Below, one piece after another: positions 38,201 to 47,141 of a DNA stretch of 64,000 bases; position 1 is the first letter of the stretch; each line of letters opens with the position of its first letter. A model generated the notes under the pieces. It was not told the origin of the DNA. It made no database searches and saw nothing but the letters and a program-made list of their open reading frames with translations. Source of the DNA: Desulfuromonas soudanensis (GTDB taxonomy: Bacteria; Desulfobacterota; Desulfuromonadia; Desulfuromonadales; WTL); NCBI RefSeq assembly GCF_001278055.1, contig NZ_CP010802.1:2271504-2335503 (forward strand). Direction: 5' to 3'. A program made the position numbers and the translations under genes.

Positions 38201-41066
38201 CGCCCAAAGTGTAGTCGATGTCGCTTTGAACCGTATCGTTGCCTTCTCCGGCCGCTTCACTGACGCTGTCATTCACGTCATCAACAAGGTAAGTATCGTC
38301 GCCGCTACCGCCTGCCATGGTATCGGCCCCAACCCCGCCATCGAGAGTATCGTTGCCCGCGTTGCCAAGGAGAGTGTCGTCGCCTACCATGCCGTACAGG
38401 GCATTGTTACCAGCATTGCCGCTGATGGTGTTATCCAGCTCATTGCCGGTGCCGCTGATTCCGGCAACACCTGCCAGGCGCAAGTTTTCGACATTGTCAC
38501 TGAGCGTAGTGGATATCTTGCTATCAACGGTATCGATGCCGCCATCGACTGCTTCGGTGACAACATCGCCGCTGTTATCGACCACATAGATATCGTCGCC
38601 GTCGCCGCCGGTCATCTGATCGGCGCCGCTGCCGCCGTCGATCCAGTCGTTGCCGTTGCCGCCGTCCAGAGTGTCGTCACCAGCGTCACCGATGAGGATA
38701 TCGTTGCCATCGGTACCGGTGAGGGTGTCGCTCTCGGTGGTGCCGAGTTGCAACGTATTGAGATCAAAGCTGCTGCCATCGGCAAAAAGCACGGTATCCA
38801 GGCGGTGAGCAGAATCGTCGAGGCTATTAAACCAGTTGGCGACAGAGACACGGTCTTGGCCGTTACTGTGCGCAAAGACCAGTTTGTCGCCTTCGACACT
38901 GATGCTGATGTCTCCAGCGAGAATGTCGGGGCCGAATTCAAGGGTATCGCTGCCGCTATTACCTGCGCTTTCGACAATCGTGTCGTTGTCGTCACCGAGG
39001 TTGAAGCGATAGGTATCGTCACCGGTGCCGCCATAGAGTACATCATTGCCGCTGCCGCCATTGAGAGTGTCGTTGCTGTCGCCACCGAGGAGAAGATCGT
39101 TGCCCCCTTCACCGTTAAGCGTTGCACCGGCATCATCGCCAATCACTGCTTCGCTGGCGTTGGTGCCGCTGCCGTCGGTCTGCAGACCCGGATAGCCGAA
39201 GTCGCCGAGAGCTGCAATTAACGTAGCGTTCAGGGTCGGGTCAGTACTGACAACTGTGTCGGCCAACCAGCCACGTAGTTGCCCGTAGCCGTCCCAACCC
39301 ATGCCATTCAGGTCGGTTCCGGAAATGCGTTGTAGATCAAGCAGATCGCGTACAGCTTCGCCTGGTGCGCTGGCATGTCTGTCCGCAAAAGCAGCTGCCG
39401 TGCCGGTGAAGTCAATGGCCAAGCCAGAATCATTCACAGTCAGGGCAATGGCATCAAGATAGGGCTTGAGACGGGTCTGTTGCAAAAGACCATCGTAAAC
39501 CGACTGGCGTAAAGCGGACCACGATTGATTGAGGAAACTTTGCCGAGCACCAAAGAGGTTAATGGAAACACTCTCCGCACCTTCTGCGGGTGTGGCAAAG
39601 GGGCGTCCATTGAAACGCTCCAGGGTTTGCAGCTTGGTCATCCAGGCTTCGTAACCAGCGCTGCCTTCCGCGTAACCGGCAATGGACACGGAGGTTTCTG
39701 CGCCGTCGTAAGCGCCGTCTCCTGTAACCGCCAGTCCCGAGGTTTCTCCCCAGGCAACAATCAGTTGATCGAGGAGTGCCAGCTGTGCAGAGCGTGTGGT
39801 GGCTTGCGCATATTGGTCGAGGATTGCGGCCACTTCTGGGGAGAGACTTGCCGCCTCGCGCAGGGAACGCACTTGCCCGGAACCGTTCATATCGGGGAGC
39901 GCTTGTGCTTCTTCGGTGAGAGGAATGCTGTCGGCGAATTCACTGTGGAACGTGTCTTCCGCCAGGTCGATATCCCCCAGCTCAGCACTAACAGACCCTA
40001 CGCCACCTTCGCTGCCGTCGCTACGTACATAGCTGCCCAGGTCAGCAAGCAGGTTGCCGTTAGCCAAGGGCTGAGAATTTTCAGTTTTGGCAACATTGAT
40101 CGCGGTGATGCCAGCCTCGGTCAAGCTTTGCAGTTCGCCTTCCTGACTGATGCCGTCGCTGTTGAGATCGCGCCAGATGCGCAGATCGTTGAAATTAGCA
40201 TCCTGTGCATTGACCACACCGTCGCCGTTGGTGTCTTCCTGAGCCAGGGCTGCGAAGCCGTCTTCGGCCTTGCCAATCACCTGGCCATCTGCATCGAACA
40301 GCGGAGTGGAGTCGCCGAAGAGTTCGGTGCCGTTGTCGATGGTGCCGTTGCCGTTGCGGTCGAGGACGAGGAAGCCGTCGTCTGGCTTGATCCAACCGGT
40401 AGCAGTTTTGATGCCGTCACCTGTGTGGTCGAAGAGGATTGGCTTAGCAGAGTTGATGCCAACAGTTTCGAGGCCATCACCGTCTAAGTCGAGGGTGAGC
40501 GGGTCACGGCGAAGGATAGCGGATTGAGCGTTATTGAAAAGATCGGAGATTGTTGCTTTGATGTCGTTAACGAGATTAGACCCTTCCTCGGTCAGGTAAT
40601 CTCCAAAGTCGTTTGCAATACGAACCAATTTTTCAATCGAGGAATCGACCCATTCACCAGCCTCATCTCCAAGCTCGTCTGCTCTTTTCGCTAACTCTAA
40701 ATATGTTTTGACAACCATTCCCGCAACGCTATCACCTAGCTGCTCAATTTGCTCAGTAACCTCTTGGGCTCTATCCACCATATTTTCTACGGCTTGAGCG
40801 AATTCTTCTGCAGTCGCCTGTACAAGTGCATTGGCGGCTATTGCAGATTTTTCAATTTTGTCAATTGTCTCAACAACATCTTGCCAAGTTTCTTTCGCCT
40901 GTTCTGCCCCGGACTCTAGAGCTTCGTCGATTAACCGTTGGGCTTCCGTTCTCAACTCCTGCCCAAACTCGACCAGTTCATCAGAGGCATATTCTATGGC
41001 TGCTTCAATAGAGTCCAAACTTTCATTGTAAGCATCTGCGACGTCATCTTTAACTTCCGTCATCAT
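29244..41066 (-). CDS. Giant RTX-type calcium-binding repeat protein (3' part of IS-split gene)
   Basis: A 3,940-codon frame. Residues 1-185 are amphipathic and probably helical. Residues 189-345 form a D-x-D-x-D-G-rich calcium module ([34 protein letters not shown]). Near 650-700 there is a hemolysin-type nonapeptide cluster with a globular insert. Residues about 855-3390 form 27 tandem RTX modules. The end has VCBS/cadherin-like domains (about 3475-3700), a dystroglycan-type domain and an unstructured C-terminus, where type I signals reside. The frame stays open upstream of ATG 41066 to the IS junction (41184) with no other start codon, and that ATG has a poor ribosome site: the true N-terminus is across the IS at 42871-43277. 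The restored protein would be about 4,113 residues, presumably a secreted or surface adhesin. Confidence 0.9.
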   Translation of the reverse strand: MMTEVKDDVADAYNESLDSIEAAIEYASDELVEFGQELRTEAQRLIDEALESGAEQAKETWQDVVETIDKIEKSAIAANALVQATAEEFAQAVENMVDRAQEVTEQIEQLGDSVAGMVVKTYLELAKRADELGDEAGEWVDSSIEKLVRIANDFGDYLTEEGSNLVNDIKATISDLFNNAQSAILRRDPLTLDLDGDGLETVGINSAKPILFDHTGDGIKTATGWIKPDDGFLVLDRNGNGTIDNGTELFGDSTPLFDADGQVIGKAEDGFAALAQEDTNGDGVVNAQDANFNDLRIWRDLNSDGISQEGELQSLTEAGITAINVAKTENSQPLANGNLLADLGSYVRSDGSEGGVGSVSAELGDIDLAEDTFHSEFADSIPLTEEAQALPDMNGSGQVRSLREAASLSPEVAAILDQYAQATTRSAQLALLDQLIVAWGETSGLAVTGDGAYDGAETSVSIAGYAEGSAGYEAWMTKLQTLERFNGRPFATPAEGAESVSINLFGARQSFLNQSWSALRQSVYDGLLQQTRLKPYLDAIALTVNDSGLAIDFTGTAAAFADRHASAPGEAVRDLLDLQRISGTDLNGMGWDGYGQLRGWLADTVVSTDPTLNATLIAALGDFGYPGLQTDGSGTNASEAVIGDDAGATLNGEGGNDLLLGGDSNDTLNGGSGNDVLYGGTGDDTYRFNLGDDNDTIVESAGNSGSDTLEFGPDILAGDISISVEGDKLVFAHSNGQDRVSVANWFNSLDDSAHRLDTVLFADGSSFDLNTLQLGTTESDTLTGTDGNDILIGDAGDDTLDGGNGNDWIDGGSGADQMTGGDGDDIYVVDNSGDVVTEAVDGGIDTVDSKISTTLSDNVENLRLAGVAGISGTGNELDNTISGNAGNNALYGMVGDDTLLGNAGNDTLDGGVGADTMAGGSGDDTYLVDDVNDSVSEAAGEGNDTVQSDIDYTLGENVENLTLTGAENLTGTGNSLNNVITGNAGDNTLSGFAGNDTLNGGAGSDTMMGGTGNDTYVVESDGDTVVEALNEGIDTVESSITRSLSDNVENLTLTGSANIDGIGNELDNVITGNTGSNTLDGLEGNDTLDGGAGADTMSGGTGNDTYIVDNAGDTVIEAESEGIDTVRSSVTRTLSDNVENLTLTGGLAINATGNELDNVLVGNNAANVLDGGVGADHMAGSYGNDTYILDDAGDTVSELYGQGTDTVVAPFDYTLGDNVENLNLTGTALTGTGNSLNNVITGTDADNLLTGLDGNDTLNGGVGSDTMVGGRGDDTFVVESDGDTVVEAAGEGIDTVQSSITRTLSDNVDNLTLTGTEDIDGTGNELNNVIIGNTGTNTLTGLEGDDTLDGGTGADAMSGGIGNDTYVVDNAGDDVIEAAGEGTDIVKASIDYTLTDNVENLTLTGNSAIDGTGNELDNVILGNSSSNTLTGLDGNDTLNGGAGADTLVGGTGDDSYIVDNAGDTVVENTGEGIDTVNASVSHTLSDNVENLTLTGSGNINATGNALDNEIFGNSGANILDGGAGVDMMAGGAGNDTYVVDESTDVVVEQAGGGEDNVLSSVDYTLSDNVEHLTLTGTDAIDGTGNASDNTITGNEANNILSGLAGNDTLVGNGGDDLLNGGVGADVMTGGTGGDTYIVDNEGDVVNEIEGEGTDTVESSISYTLGDTVENLTLTGTEAVDGTGNESGNVLTGNAAANTLSGLEGDDTLAGQGGDDLLDGGLGADAMAGGTGDDTYVVDDAGDVVAELLDEGNDTVESSIDYTLTDNVENLTLTGTEALDGTGNELDNTLTGNSAANTLDGGTGADTMVGGAGNDSYLADNAGDTVVENSGEGTDTVIASVDHTLDDNVENLTLTGTEDLNGTGNALSNVITGNSGTNVLTGGAGNDTYNVDRTDDVVVENVNEGTDTVNSSATYTLSENVENLNLTGSENIDGTGNALNNTINGNSGDNVIDGEAGADTMSGGTGNDTYIVDHTSDRVVEGYNAGTDHVLSSVSHTLSSNVENLTLTGTADINGTGNNLNNVIIGNVGNNIINGGSGADAMAGGEGNDTYTVDNSGDTVSENAGEGIDTVNSSVSHTLSDNVENLNLTGSSSISGTGNDLDNVIVGNSGHNTLSGRDGNDRLTGNSGNDILDGGTGADSMAGGSGNDTYVVDNDGDLVTEGYGQGTDTVNSSITYNLTDNVENLNLTGAAAIDGVGNNLNNVINGNSADNVIDGAAGNDTLNAGSGDDTLIGGDGNDTLNGEAGNDALYGNAGNDLLNGGTGADAMAGGTGNDTYIVDNAGDLVTENPGEGTDLVNSSITYTLTDNVENLTLTGSANIDGTGNEINNIVTGNNGANVMDGQAGHDTLYGNAGNDTISGGDGNDLLNGGTGADAMDGGTGDDTYIVDNAGDTVAENTGEGLDTVNSSVSNTLSDNVENLNLTGSASINGTGNDLDNVMVGNSGHNILSGQDGNDTLTGNSGNDTLYGGSGDDTLTSNAGNDLLDGGTGADVMAGGTGDDTYVVDHDGDIVTEAAGQGTDHVKADITYTLTNNVENLTLTGTEAIDGTGNVLNNQIVGNSADNVLDGAAGNDTLHAGSGDDSLIGGDGNDTLNGEAGNDALFGNAGDDMLNGGTGADSMAGGSGNDTYIVDNAGDLVTENSGEGTDLVNSSIDYTLTDNVENLTLTGSANIDGTGNEINNIVTGNSGANVMDGLAGNDTLYGNAGNDTLYGGEGNDLLDGGSGADAMAGGTGDDTYIVDNAGDTVAENAGEGLDTVNSSVSHTLSDNIENLNLTGSSSINGIGNDLDNVIIGNAGNNTLSGLDGNDTLTGNSGNDVLNGGSGADTMAGGAGNDTYVVDAEGDVVIEAVNAGTDTVQSSIDYTLTNNVENLTLTGSADINGTGNSLNNLITGNSGANILDGGSGVDTLAGGEGDDTYMIDNSSDVVVEAVDGGTDTVYSSANYTLSGNIENLTLIGSAALSGTGNAVDNVITGNTGNNTLSGEGGHDILLGGAGNDALNGGSGADQLFGEAGNDTLNGGSDADVMVGGTGDDTYVVDNASDVVTEAAGEGNDTVQTTIDYSLGDNVENLTLTGSAALSGTGNELDNVIAGNGNANVLNGQEGHDTLIGNGGDDTLDGGSGADLMQGGTGNDTYLVDDVNDTVVELAGGGFDSVLTGLNYVLPEHVEKLMLSGHVDVSGTGNSLANTIIGNDGANTLDGGSGADTLAGGAGDDTYIVDHAGDTVVEAAGEGTDTVQASASHTLEANVENLLLTGNAAISGTGNELDNVITGNSAANVLAGEGGNDTLDGGFGADIMAGGTGDDTYIVDNAGDTVTEAAGEGLDTVYSSVSQTLAANVENLVLTGTANTNGVGNNLSNSLVGSAGDNILSGGGGNDQLEGGLGSDTLSGGAGDDHYIFRPGDGNDTIVDALGNNSMYVGGGLTEFDLEADRVGDDMLVRVLGSTESFLLSDWFAQSASDGLNVMTFDDGTVLDRDGIELLINRPPVANTDYITTYEDGGSLNFPASTLLANDTDPNPDDILTVLSVGESGVGASVFLVDGEVSYDIGDQFQELAQGEGLKDSFSYTISDDKAAQNTGTVEVEIIGVNDAPVVMADEGQTVEDLMTSTSGNVLENDTDIDNGTVLTVADHGNQVGEYGTLSVAADGKYTYALDNEDAVVQTLGRSHEKTETFAYSATDGIVDVASTLSIQVNGGNDAPILVAPLADQDFTFHKPFEWQMPADSFVDIDQGDVLDYSATLADGSPLPDWISFDPTTQTFSGWTPKMVGSIDICVTATDRVESTGSTEGSLSASDVFTFSISHSNQGVGNGEDAAPPGQDTNFNDGPGTSPGGPGAKDKKTAVAAKTTVTYLDLSQVNTLMGTSAVQPVATAEGEIFAGWQNMQAAVNDDSLLYDKGAWSDDRQGADVSSMNKAMSGLLSSTQPFGLDGSELTPSNSTLLKVNNGKKS
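30890..38530 (-). repeat. Array of 27 tandem RTX modules
   Basis: Each module of 72-126 residues reads approximately: [13 protein letters not shown] - [13 protein letters not shown] - [15 protein letters not shown] - [37 protein letters not shown]. Length varies by the number of GNDTL-type nonapeptides. Modules 15-17 (about 33330-34850 downward) and 18-20 are near-copies of each other as a block. Confidence 0.85.
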
Positions 41067-41184
41067 GACTGCGAAATCGCTTCCTGCATCAGCTAGTGCG
41101 ACCCAACAGCCATCGAGAGCATCCTGTATCTCCCTCTTGTCATCACCTCCAGAATCAGAAAAAAGCGCTGCGACCCCTAAGCTA

Positions 41185-42870
41185 GTGTCCGTCCGGAAAC
41201 CCCGGTTTTCTTACGGAACGAGGGCCACTTGACGTCGGTATGAAGATCCGGGTCGGTCAGTTCAAACTTCGATTCTCGGGAAACCTGCTCCAACTGCCTT
41301 CGATTCGCAGTTTTTGGGTGCACTGCTCCCTCTGGGGTCATTTTTCCACTCTGAGAATGCTGGGTTTAACCTTTAGCCAGCTCGATTCGGGCCAACACCA
41401 GCAGGTTATACGACACGACATTGCTCCAGACATAGCGCCTGAACCCGCGCCACCCACTCCAATTGCAGCGACTCAGGCCAAAGCGACGCTTTAACGCGGA
41501 AATGTTGGCCTCAATGCCGGCACGGAAGTTTTTCAGTCGCTTGTAGACCCAGTTGCTCTTGGCCATATCGAGCACACCCAGGCCACGACGCTTGGCGAAT
41601 ACGGCGTCCTTGACCTGATGATCCTTGGCAAAAGCCAGGTTGCTCTTGGATGCGAACCCGCCATCGGCGCTGACTTGGCGCGGCATGCTGGCGTAAGTTT
41701 GCTCATGCCGATCCAGGAGTTCGCAGTACTGCTCACTGTCTGCCGGATTGCCCCGGGGGATGAGGCAGTCCAGGATCAAGTTGGAGGCGCCGCCGGTGAA
41801 GAAAACCTTATGGCCGTACTCGGTGTCCCGGCGAGACTTGACGATGATGTCGCTATGGCTCTCGAAGAAGGAGATGATTTTCTCCGAGGCCGGGACGCTT
41901 TCTTCTTTGAAGACGCGCCGCTCTGTTTGGTCGATGACCTTTTCGAGAATGCGCAGGGCACGCTCAAGTTTTTGCGCCAGAAGGTGGGCCGTGCAGCCGT
42001 CTTGAAAGCTGGCGTTCTGATATTTTCCCAGAACGGGGATGGCCCCTCGAGCATAGCCGCAAACCTTGTGGGCCACCCCTACCAGATCGCGATAAGCAGC
42101 CACACGGGTTTCCTTCTTGCGGGTATTGAGGATCGCCAGGACCCGTTTTTTGGCCACCCGTCGATGGTCTGAGAACTGATAGTCTGGGCGGGGCTTGAGC
42201 TGATGGCCTTCAGTCATCCAACGCGTCATGATCCGGATGCCGTCAAAAAGCAAGGAGGAGTCGGTCGGGGCATGGATGTTTGTCTCGATGGCGGTGGAGT
42301 CGATGCGCACCTTCTTCCCCGTTTCGATCTTCGCCCCGGCAGCATAGCCGAGGATGAGCTGGTGCAGACTCTCCCAGGTCGATTCGTTCAAGCTCTTGAT
42401 ACTGTCCTGAAGAATTGACTTGCGGGGATAAACACCCATCTCCAGTCGCGCAAAGGCGCGAAAGGCGGCCGAGTCCTCCAAATAAAAGGCCAGCTCCTCA
42501 TAGGTGAGCTCACGATACTGCTTGAGAATGGCGCAGCGCAGCACCTGATCGGCATTCAGCCCCAGGCGGCCGGTATCCGCACGCCGCCCTTGGAGCAGGT
42601 CGCGGTGAACGGCATCGAGAATCGCAGGGGTGTGATCCAAAATCTGGGAAATGCAGCGCAGCTCCTTGGCGATGGCACTGGTATGCAGTAGGTCAAAGAT
42701 AGACATTTGTCGATTGATTTTTTGCCTCACGAGGCCTCCTGACCACATTGAAATCAGAACAAATTCAACATGTTAGAGGCTAATTCTGCCATGGCTAAAG
42801 ATAAAAATCAAGTCTAAAATCTAAGGATTTGTGAGTAATTTTAGATAGTTAAGACTTTCCGGATGGAAAC
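41185..42870. mobile_element. Insertion sequence (1,686 bp) splitting the giant gene
   Basis: Terminal inverted repeats GTGTCCGTCCGGAAA (41185-41199) and TTTCCGGATGGAAAC (42856-42870) match at 13 of 15 positions. They are flanked by a perfect 6-bp target duplication AAGCTA at 41179-41184 and 42871-42876. It contains a single transposase gene on the minus strand. The intact ends and perfect duplication suggest a recent insertion. Family: IS5/IS1182-like DDE or ISNCY group, not settled. Confidence 0.93.
41366..42730 (-). CDS. DDE transposase of the IS
   Basis: A 454-residue transposase with an N-terminal DUF772-like region (AILKQYRELTYEELAFYLED). The DDE catalytic core has Asp in VRIDSTAIETNIH, Asp in SADGGFASK and Glu in RAGIEANISALKRRFG. 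All three residues are present and the frame is uninterrupted, so it may be active. The GTG at 42730 has AGGAGG just before it; an upstream ATG (42748) and a downstream ATG (42706) are alternatives. No partner orf is present. Confidence 0.88.
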   Translation of the reverse strand: MRQKINRQMSIFDLLHTSAIAKELRCISQILDHTPAILDAVHRDLLQGRRADTGRLGLNADQVLRCAILKQYRELTYEELAFYLEDSAAFRAFARLEMGVYPRKSILQDSIKSLNESTWESLHQLILGYAAGAKIETGKKVRIDSTAIETNIHAPTDSSLLFDGIRIMTRWMTEGHQLKPRPDYQFSDHRRVAKKRVLAILNTRKKETRVAAYRDLVGVAHKVCGYARGAIPVLGKYQNASFQDGCTAHLLAQKLERALRILEKVIDQTERRVFKEESVPASEKIISFFESHSDIIVKSRRDTEYGHKVFFTGGASNLILDCLIPRGNPADSEQYCELLDRHEQTYASMPRQVSADGGFASKSNLAFAKDHQVKDAVFAKRRGLGVLDMAKSNWVYKRLKNFRAGIEANISALKRRFGLSRCNWSGWRGFRRYVWSNVVSYNLLVLARIELAKG

Positions 42871-43277
42871 AAGCTAATAGAGGCGACCGTTCCAACAACC
42901 AACGCAACTGGCGCGGCAACGGTACCCACGGCAGCGCCAGCAACAACTAAAGCTAAGCCTGCTGCAATACTGGAAGCGGTGGCGAGATAAGTGCTGTCTG
43001 TTATGTAACCTGTTTCATCAAAATCCTTTTTGATATTGCGTGCATCATTTACCAGGTTTGCAACAACCAAGACACCGGCAGCGCTTTTGAATGTTTTCCC
43101 CATTATCGCGGCAAAGCTTTCAACACTTTCTAACATCGTAAGAGCTGGAGCAACCACGTCTCCATCTGCTGCAGCACGTACCGCGTTACCAATATCAACA
43201 GGCTTAGCGTTGATGGACATAAGTTGAGTAACGGTTCCAACTGCCTCCATTGTCTTTTCGTCTACACGTAGTGCCAT
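42849..43277 (-). CDS. N-terminal fragment of the giant repeat protein, truncated by the IS
   Basis: 142 codons as it stands; the last eight (LFPSGKS and stop) are encoded inside the IS end. Joining 42877 to 41184 after removing the IS and one duplication copy gives ...[20 protein letters not shown]..., the same frame as the 3,940-codon part. The ATG at 43277 has GGGGTG 7 nt upstream, the good start the large part lacks. The fragment ends in a Gly/Ala-rich hydrophobic stretch (AAGLALVVAGAAVGTVAAP...) that could be a membrane hairpin or glycine zipper. Alone it would lack every repeat and the secretion signal. Confidence 0.85.
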   Translation of the reverse strand: MALRVDEKTMEAVGTVTQLMSINAKPVDIGNAVRAAADGDVVAPALTMLESVESFAAIMGKTFKSAAGVLVVANLVNDARNIKKDFDETGYITDSTYLATASSIAAGLALVVAGAAVGTVAAPVALVVGTVASISLFPSGKS

Positions 43278-43299
43278 CTTCTTCACCCCCTAATTAATT

Positions 43300-43935
43300 T
43301 TAATTTTCCTTACGGTTAGTCCAGTAAATATAAAAAATAAAAATAAAGACAACCCCTGAACAAGAACCAAAAATAATTTTATCGAAATTGTATACTTCTA
43401 CAGATCTTTCGAAATAATCATACTTTCTTAAAAAATTATTATTATGACTTACTGCTTTGACAATTTTTTCTCTGTAAAGTAATGGGTGAATGTCATAATC
43501 ATAGTAAACTTTTATAAACTCACCCTTAAGGTCATTTATTTTATTCCATTCAACACTATCTAAATTTGCCTTAAAGATGTATTGGTTGCCATTTTCTTTT
43601 CGAACAACCATCCTATGATAACTTCGACGTCCCGATTTATTTAAGTCCTGTAAAAGACCTTCTGTTGTTTCAAGTTGATCAAGTCTTTGGGGTGGCGTCA
43701 GTAAATCGACAAAAGTTATGTGGCCAATCATTAGCAAATAGATAGTTATTGCATACATCAACTTCGTGAAGCGTCTCTTCATCGCTCTCACAATAAATAT
43801 CTGGTACAGGTTTGTTTTTTTGACTCGGCTTATTACACTCTGCCAAGCACTGTCCTTTTTCGCGCAGTTACGATCCCTTATTTCTGCTTCATCCCCATCA
43901 GCGAATTTCTTATCTTTTTCATTACCCAAACGCAT
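43300..43935 (-). CDS. Small membrane protein of unknown function in the secretion operon
   Basis: A 211-residue protein with one helix at about residues 58-78 (MYAITIYLLMIGHITFVDLL) and a second at the C-terminus (GSCSGVVFIFIFYIYW), so about 110 residues lie between them on one side of the membrane. No family is recognised. The ATG at 43935 has an excellent site (GGAGGTAACG). Its A+T content is far above its neighbours, a sign of different origin. It lies 22 nt before the giant gene and may assist that protein. Confidence 0.7.
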   Translation of the reverse strand: MRLGNEKDKKFADGDEAEIRDRNCAKKDSAWQSVISRVKKTNLYQIFIVRAMKRRFTKLMYAITIYLLMIGHITFVDLLTPPQRLDQLETTEGLLQDLNKSGRRSYHRMVVRKENGNQYIFKANLDSVEWNKINDLKGEFIKVYYDYDIHPLLYREKIVKAVSHNNNFLRKYDYFERSVEVYNFDKIIFGSCSGVVFIFIFYIYWTNRKEN

Positions 43936-44127
43936 CGTTACCTCCAGAAACTTTGTTTATTTAAATTTAGAAATAACCTTAATATTAATTTAAACAAGCC
44001 CGTCTTTGGGGGGCCAACCTAGCCACCGCTTAGTTCAACGATATGCGGCCCAATTAAGTGCCTTATTGGCTTTAATGAACCTGCTTCAGCTAAAGAACAA
44101 GTCCGCAACTCGATTCAGCCTGTCTAA

Positions 44128-46347
44128 TCACCCCGCCTGCGCCTCTTCAACCAACCCCATCTGCCGAACAATCGCACCAAGTTCCACCACCTCATCCACA
44201 TGCAACCCCTTAGGCACCTGATGGGTAATAAACAACATCGTCACTTTGCCCTTAAGCTTGTTGATGGTTTTGGCAAACAGCTCGGCAGTCTGTTGATCGA
44301 GATTGGAAACCGCTTCATCAAAGATCAGGATCTTGGGCTTTTTAAGTAACGCCCGGGCAATGGCGAGGCGCTGTCGCTGTCCACCTGACAATCCTGTACC
44401 ACGCTCGCCAATCTCGGTCTGATAGCCTTCGGAGAGAGATTCGATGACCTCATGGATCTCCGCGGCCTTGCAGGCCTGAATCACCTCAGTGAAAGTCGCA
44501 TGGGGATGAGCCATCACCAGGTTGTCGTAGAGCGTGCCGGAGAAGAGCACCGTTTCCTGCGGCACCACGCCGAAGACGCTACGCAGCTCGTTGGCCGCGA
44601 GATAGCGGATATCCTTGCCATCCAGGGCGATTTTCCCTTCCTGCGGAAGATAGAAGCCGAGCAGAAGCTTGGCCAGCGTACTCTTGCCGCAGCCAGAGGC
44701 GCCGGCCAACACGGTCAGATGACCGGGTTTAAAGGAAAGGTTCAGGTTACGGTAGAGCCAGGGATGATTCTCGGAGTAACGGAAAGCAAGATCCATTATG
44801 TCGATTCGCCCTATACCGACATTCTCGCGATTGGGAGTGAGTGTGTGCGGTTCCTGCGGCATATCGAGGATATCGCCCAAACGCTTGACGGCGATGTTGG
44901 CTTGCTGGAACTCCTGCCACAATCCGACCAGGCGCAGCATCGGCTGGCTCATACGTGAAGCGAACATCTGAAACGCCACCAGCATACCGACGGTGAACCC
45001 CTCGTTACGCATGACCAGCAACGCCCCGACCAGCAGCAGCGACAGAGTCATGGTCTGTTCCAGCCCGTTGGCGATCACGTTGTAGGTGTTACCGACCTGA
45101 CGGGTCGCAAATCCGGCTGACAGGTAGCGGGAAAAAAGGTTGCCGTATTTTTTGTCGACATCCGGCTCCATCTGTAACGATTTGACGGTAGACATGCCGG
45201 CAATGTATTCAGTCAAAAAGGCCTGGTTCTGAGCGCCGAGCATGAACTGCAGGTTGAGTTTCTCGCGGAAGATGGGGACCATCAAAAAACTCATCAGACT
45301 AATGATACTGAGTATCCCGACAGCGATCAGGGAAAGCTCCCAGGAGTAAGCAAACATCACCGCCAGGAAGATGAAGAGAAAGGGCAGATCGAGCAGCAGG
45401 GTTATGGCCGCGCCGGAAACGAAATTACGGATGGTTTCCACCCCTTGCAATCTGGCGATCTGGGTGCCGGTCGGGCGGTTCTCAAAGTAGGGCAGCGGTA
45501 ATCTGAGGAGATGACGAAAAACCTTACTTCCCAACACGGCGTCGATACGATTGCCGGTATGCAGCACCAAATACTGACGCAGCCAGCTCATGCCTGTGGA
45601 GAAGACCATAAACATGATCAGGGCCACGCCAAGCACGATCAGGGTACTGCGGGTCTGATGAACGACGACCTTATCGATGATAACCTGGGTAAAGAGCGGT
45701 GTCGCCAAGCCGACAAGTTGAATCGACAGCGAGGCAAGCAGAACATCGCGCCAGATCTTTTTGTGTTTAAGCAGCTCCGCAACGAACCAGCCGAAACCGA
45801 ATTTCTTCTTCTCGGTCGCAAAACCAGCAATCTCCTCAACCTCGCCAGCGGCAGGCAAATCATCACGGGAGACAAGAATCAGATCGGGTTCGAGTTGCTC
45901 TAAAGCTGTTGCAGTTAAGATTTCTTCAGGGGTTTGTGAACCGGCCCGAAAACCGATCATCTTTTCGGCATCGGTTTTAACGATCAGCAGGGGAATGGAT
46001 GGCGGGATGTCGGTTGCTTCGGGCGAGTCTTCAACACCCTCCTCCGAGGGTACCGGTTGCACCAGCGATTCCGACCGCAAGAAGGCAATCGCAGGCAACG
46101 GAATCCCTTGCCAGCTTTTGCCATCTAACCGATGAGCTCCGGTCTTAAAGCCAAGACTGCGAGCCGCTTCATGGAAAGTCGCCTGGGTATATGGAGGAGG
46201 GAATTGCTGAGCGACGAGCTTGGCATCAAATGGAAGACGATGCAGTTGACTTAAGCTACCAAGCAGCCATAGTACCTCATCGCGCCCTAGTGCCTTTTTC
46301 ATTGGATTTGATTTATCACTGCCTGCAGCCAAAACGGTAGCCCCCAC
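44128..46347 (-). CDS. Type I secretion ABC transporter (HlyB-like)
   Basis: A 739-residue exporter. The N-terminal 150 residues resemble a C39-peptidase-like domain but lack the catalytic Cys (DEVLWLLGSLSQLHRLPFDA), as in transporters of leaderless RTX proteins. Six membrane helices lie at about 195-470. The ATPase has Walker A GASGCGKST, signature LSGGQRQRLAIARAL, Walker B ILIFDEAVSNLD and the H-loop THQ. The start is unclear: GTG 46347 has no good ribosome site and ATG 46302 (MKKALGRDEV) is a possible alternative. A cyclic-dinucleotide riboswitch and terminator lie upstream. The expected substrate is the giant repeat protein. Confidence 0.9.
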   Translation of the reverse strand: MGATVLAAGSDKSNPMKKALGRDEVLWLLGSLSQLHRLPFDAKLVAQQFPPPYTQATFHEAARSLGFKTGAHRLDGKSWQGIPLPAIAFLRSESLVQPVPSEEGVEDSPEATDIPPSIPLLIVKTDAEKMIGFRAGSQTPEEILTATALEQLEPDLILVSRDDLPAAGEVEEIAGFATEKKKFGFGWFVAELLKHKKIWRDVLLASLSIQLVGLATPLFTQVIIDKVVVHQTRSTLIVLGVALIMFMVFSTGMSWLRQYLVLHTGNRIDAVLGSKVFRHLLRLPLPYFENRPTGTQIARLQGVETIRNFVSGAAITLLLDLPFLFIFLAVMFAYSWELSLIAVGILSIISLMSFLMVPIFREKLNLQFMLGAQNQAFLTEYIAGMSTVKSLQMEPDVDKKYGNLFSRYLSAGFATRQVGNTYNVIANGLEQTMTLSLLLVGALLVMRNEGFTVGMLVAFQMFASRMSQPMLRLVGLWQEFQQANIAVKRLGDILDMPQEPHTLTPNRENVGIGRIDIMDLAFRYSENHPWLYRNLNLSFKPGHLTVLAGASGCGKSTLAKLLLGFYLPQEGKIALDGKDIRYLAANELRSVFGVVPQETVLFSGTLYDNLVMAHPHATFTEVIQACKAAEIHEVIESLSEGYQTEIGERGTGLSGGQRQRLAIARALLKKPKILIFDEAVSNLDQQTAELFAKTINKLKGKVTMLFITHQVPKGLHVDEVVELGAIVRQMGLVEEAQAG

Positions 46348-46401
46348 CCCGAATACACAATTTCTGTTTCAAATCATGCCAAGCAACAACTCCATCCAAA
46401 C

Positions 46402-46438
46402 AAAAAAATGCCTACTTCCCTTAAACGAAGACAGGCAT
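46402..46438 (-). terminator. Riboswitch expression-platform terminator
   Basis: ATGCCT/AGGCAT and CTTC/GAAG arms form a two-step hairpin, followed on the minus strand by six T residues, between the aptamer and the ABC gene. It fits transcriptional attenuation controlled by the aptamer. Confidence 0.8.
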
Positions 46439-46454
46439 CGATTGATCAACCATC

Positions 46455-46558
46455 GGGGCTCTCTTCGGTAGCTCAGCCATCCACCCCTGCCTTTTAAGCT
46501 TTGATGGACCTGCCGCTTTGCGTCACTGGATCGCCCCAGTTTTGCTCTTATCGGAGAA
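46455..46558 (-). ncRNA. GEMM-I cyclic-dinucleotide riboswitch (candidate 3',3'-cGAMP type)
   Basis: The minus strand shows the core GEMM-I features in order: GAGCAAAACTGG..., a hairpin ACTGGG-GCGA-TCCAGT with a GNRA loop, the invariant GACGCAAAGC (46515-46524), a second long hairpin, and GGCTGAGCTACCGAAG at the 3' side, closed by a TTCTC/GAGAG stem. The base just before GCAAA, which reads the second guanine or adenine of the ligand, is A (plus-strand position 46546). In c-di-GMP aptamers it is G; in the Geobacter cGAMP subgroup (GEMM-Ib) it is A. Ligand identity is inferred from that base only. Confidence 0.85.
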
Positions 46559-46573
46559 TTGAAAAAGTATTTA

Positions 46574-46602
46574 TTTATATGACAATAATAATAAGCATAC
46601 AA
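46574..46602 (-). promoter_or_regulatory. Sigma70-type promoter of the riboswitch/secretion operon
   Basis: Minus strand: -35 TTGTAT (46597-46602), 17-bp spacer, -10 TATAAA (46574-46579). Transcription would start near 46567, just before the aptamer. Confidence 0.7.
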
Positions 46603-46978
46603 GCTAAAAATTAGTAATTAGTAATTACAGGAAGATGAAAATACTTGGCTTGAGGTTTCAATCTTAATGAAAATATACTTAATCAGCAAGTTTGCATCCG
46701 CAATTCCCTTCTTGTTCTTTGACAATAAGCTGATTTTGTTGGTTTTTTTATGTTAAACTAGAACCACATTGAAATTCACCAAAGGAGTTTTTACGACGAT
46801 TCCGGCCGGCTCACAGCCCACATTGATGCAGGCAAACGCATCGGTGGAGGGTGTGGCGGGGACGCTGCCGCTTTAGCGCCCACTTGTAAAAACACTTTCC
46901 CAGGAGACATGGTAGAGAAACCTGAAGAAAGACCAAGCCCCTTTAACTCGGGCGAAATCGAAAAACGTTCATCATAAG
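46603..46978. other. Island right-end spacer with one start-less open frame
   Basis: A mostly A/T-rich spacer. On the plus strand a 71-codon frame (46762-46977) stays open, with G+C-rich, coding-like composition and two Cys, after an AAAGGAG element, but there is no ATG, GTG or TTG in a usable place. It may be a gene remnant. Confidence 0.35.
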
Positions 46979-47003
46979 AAAAGCCCCGATGTCGGGGCCG
47001 TTT
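46979..47003. terminator. Hairpin terminator near the island right end
   Basis: GCCCCGA/TCGGGGC arms with T-rich stretches on both sides, better on the minus strand (TTTTCTT). Confidence 0.55.
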
Positions 47004-47114
47004 CTATCTTTCTGGACAGTCAATTGGTGGAGGCGGCGGGAATCCCGTCATAGGCTGTTTATCTGTCCTGTAGATGCCAAAAGATGGCGGTGGATGGTGA
47101 CAGACGCTAAAAAC

Positions 47115-47141
47115 AGAAAAACCCGCTAATTTAGCGGGTTT
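47115..47141 (-). terminator. tRNA-Leu terminator
   Basis: AAACCCGCTAA / TTAGCGGGTTT hairpin followed by T residues on the minus strand, 35 nt after the tRNA 3' end. It is duplicated with loop changes at 27252-27274. Confidence 0.8.

Noticed and set aside
30890-38530. CRISPR array suggested by long regular DNA repeats
   Set aside because: The periodicity follows amino-acid modules in one frame, unit length varies (216-378 bp), and there are no short repeat-spacer units or cas genes.
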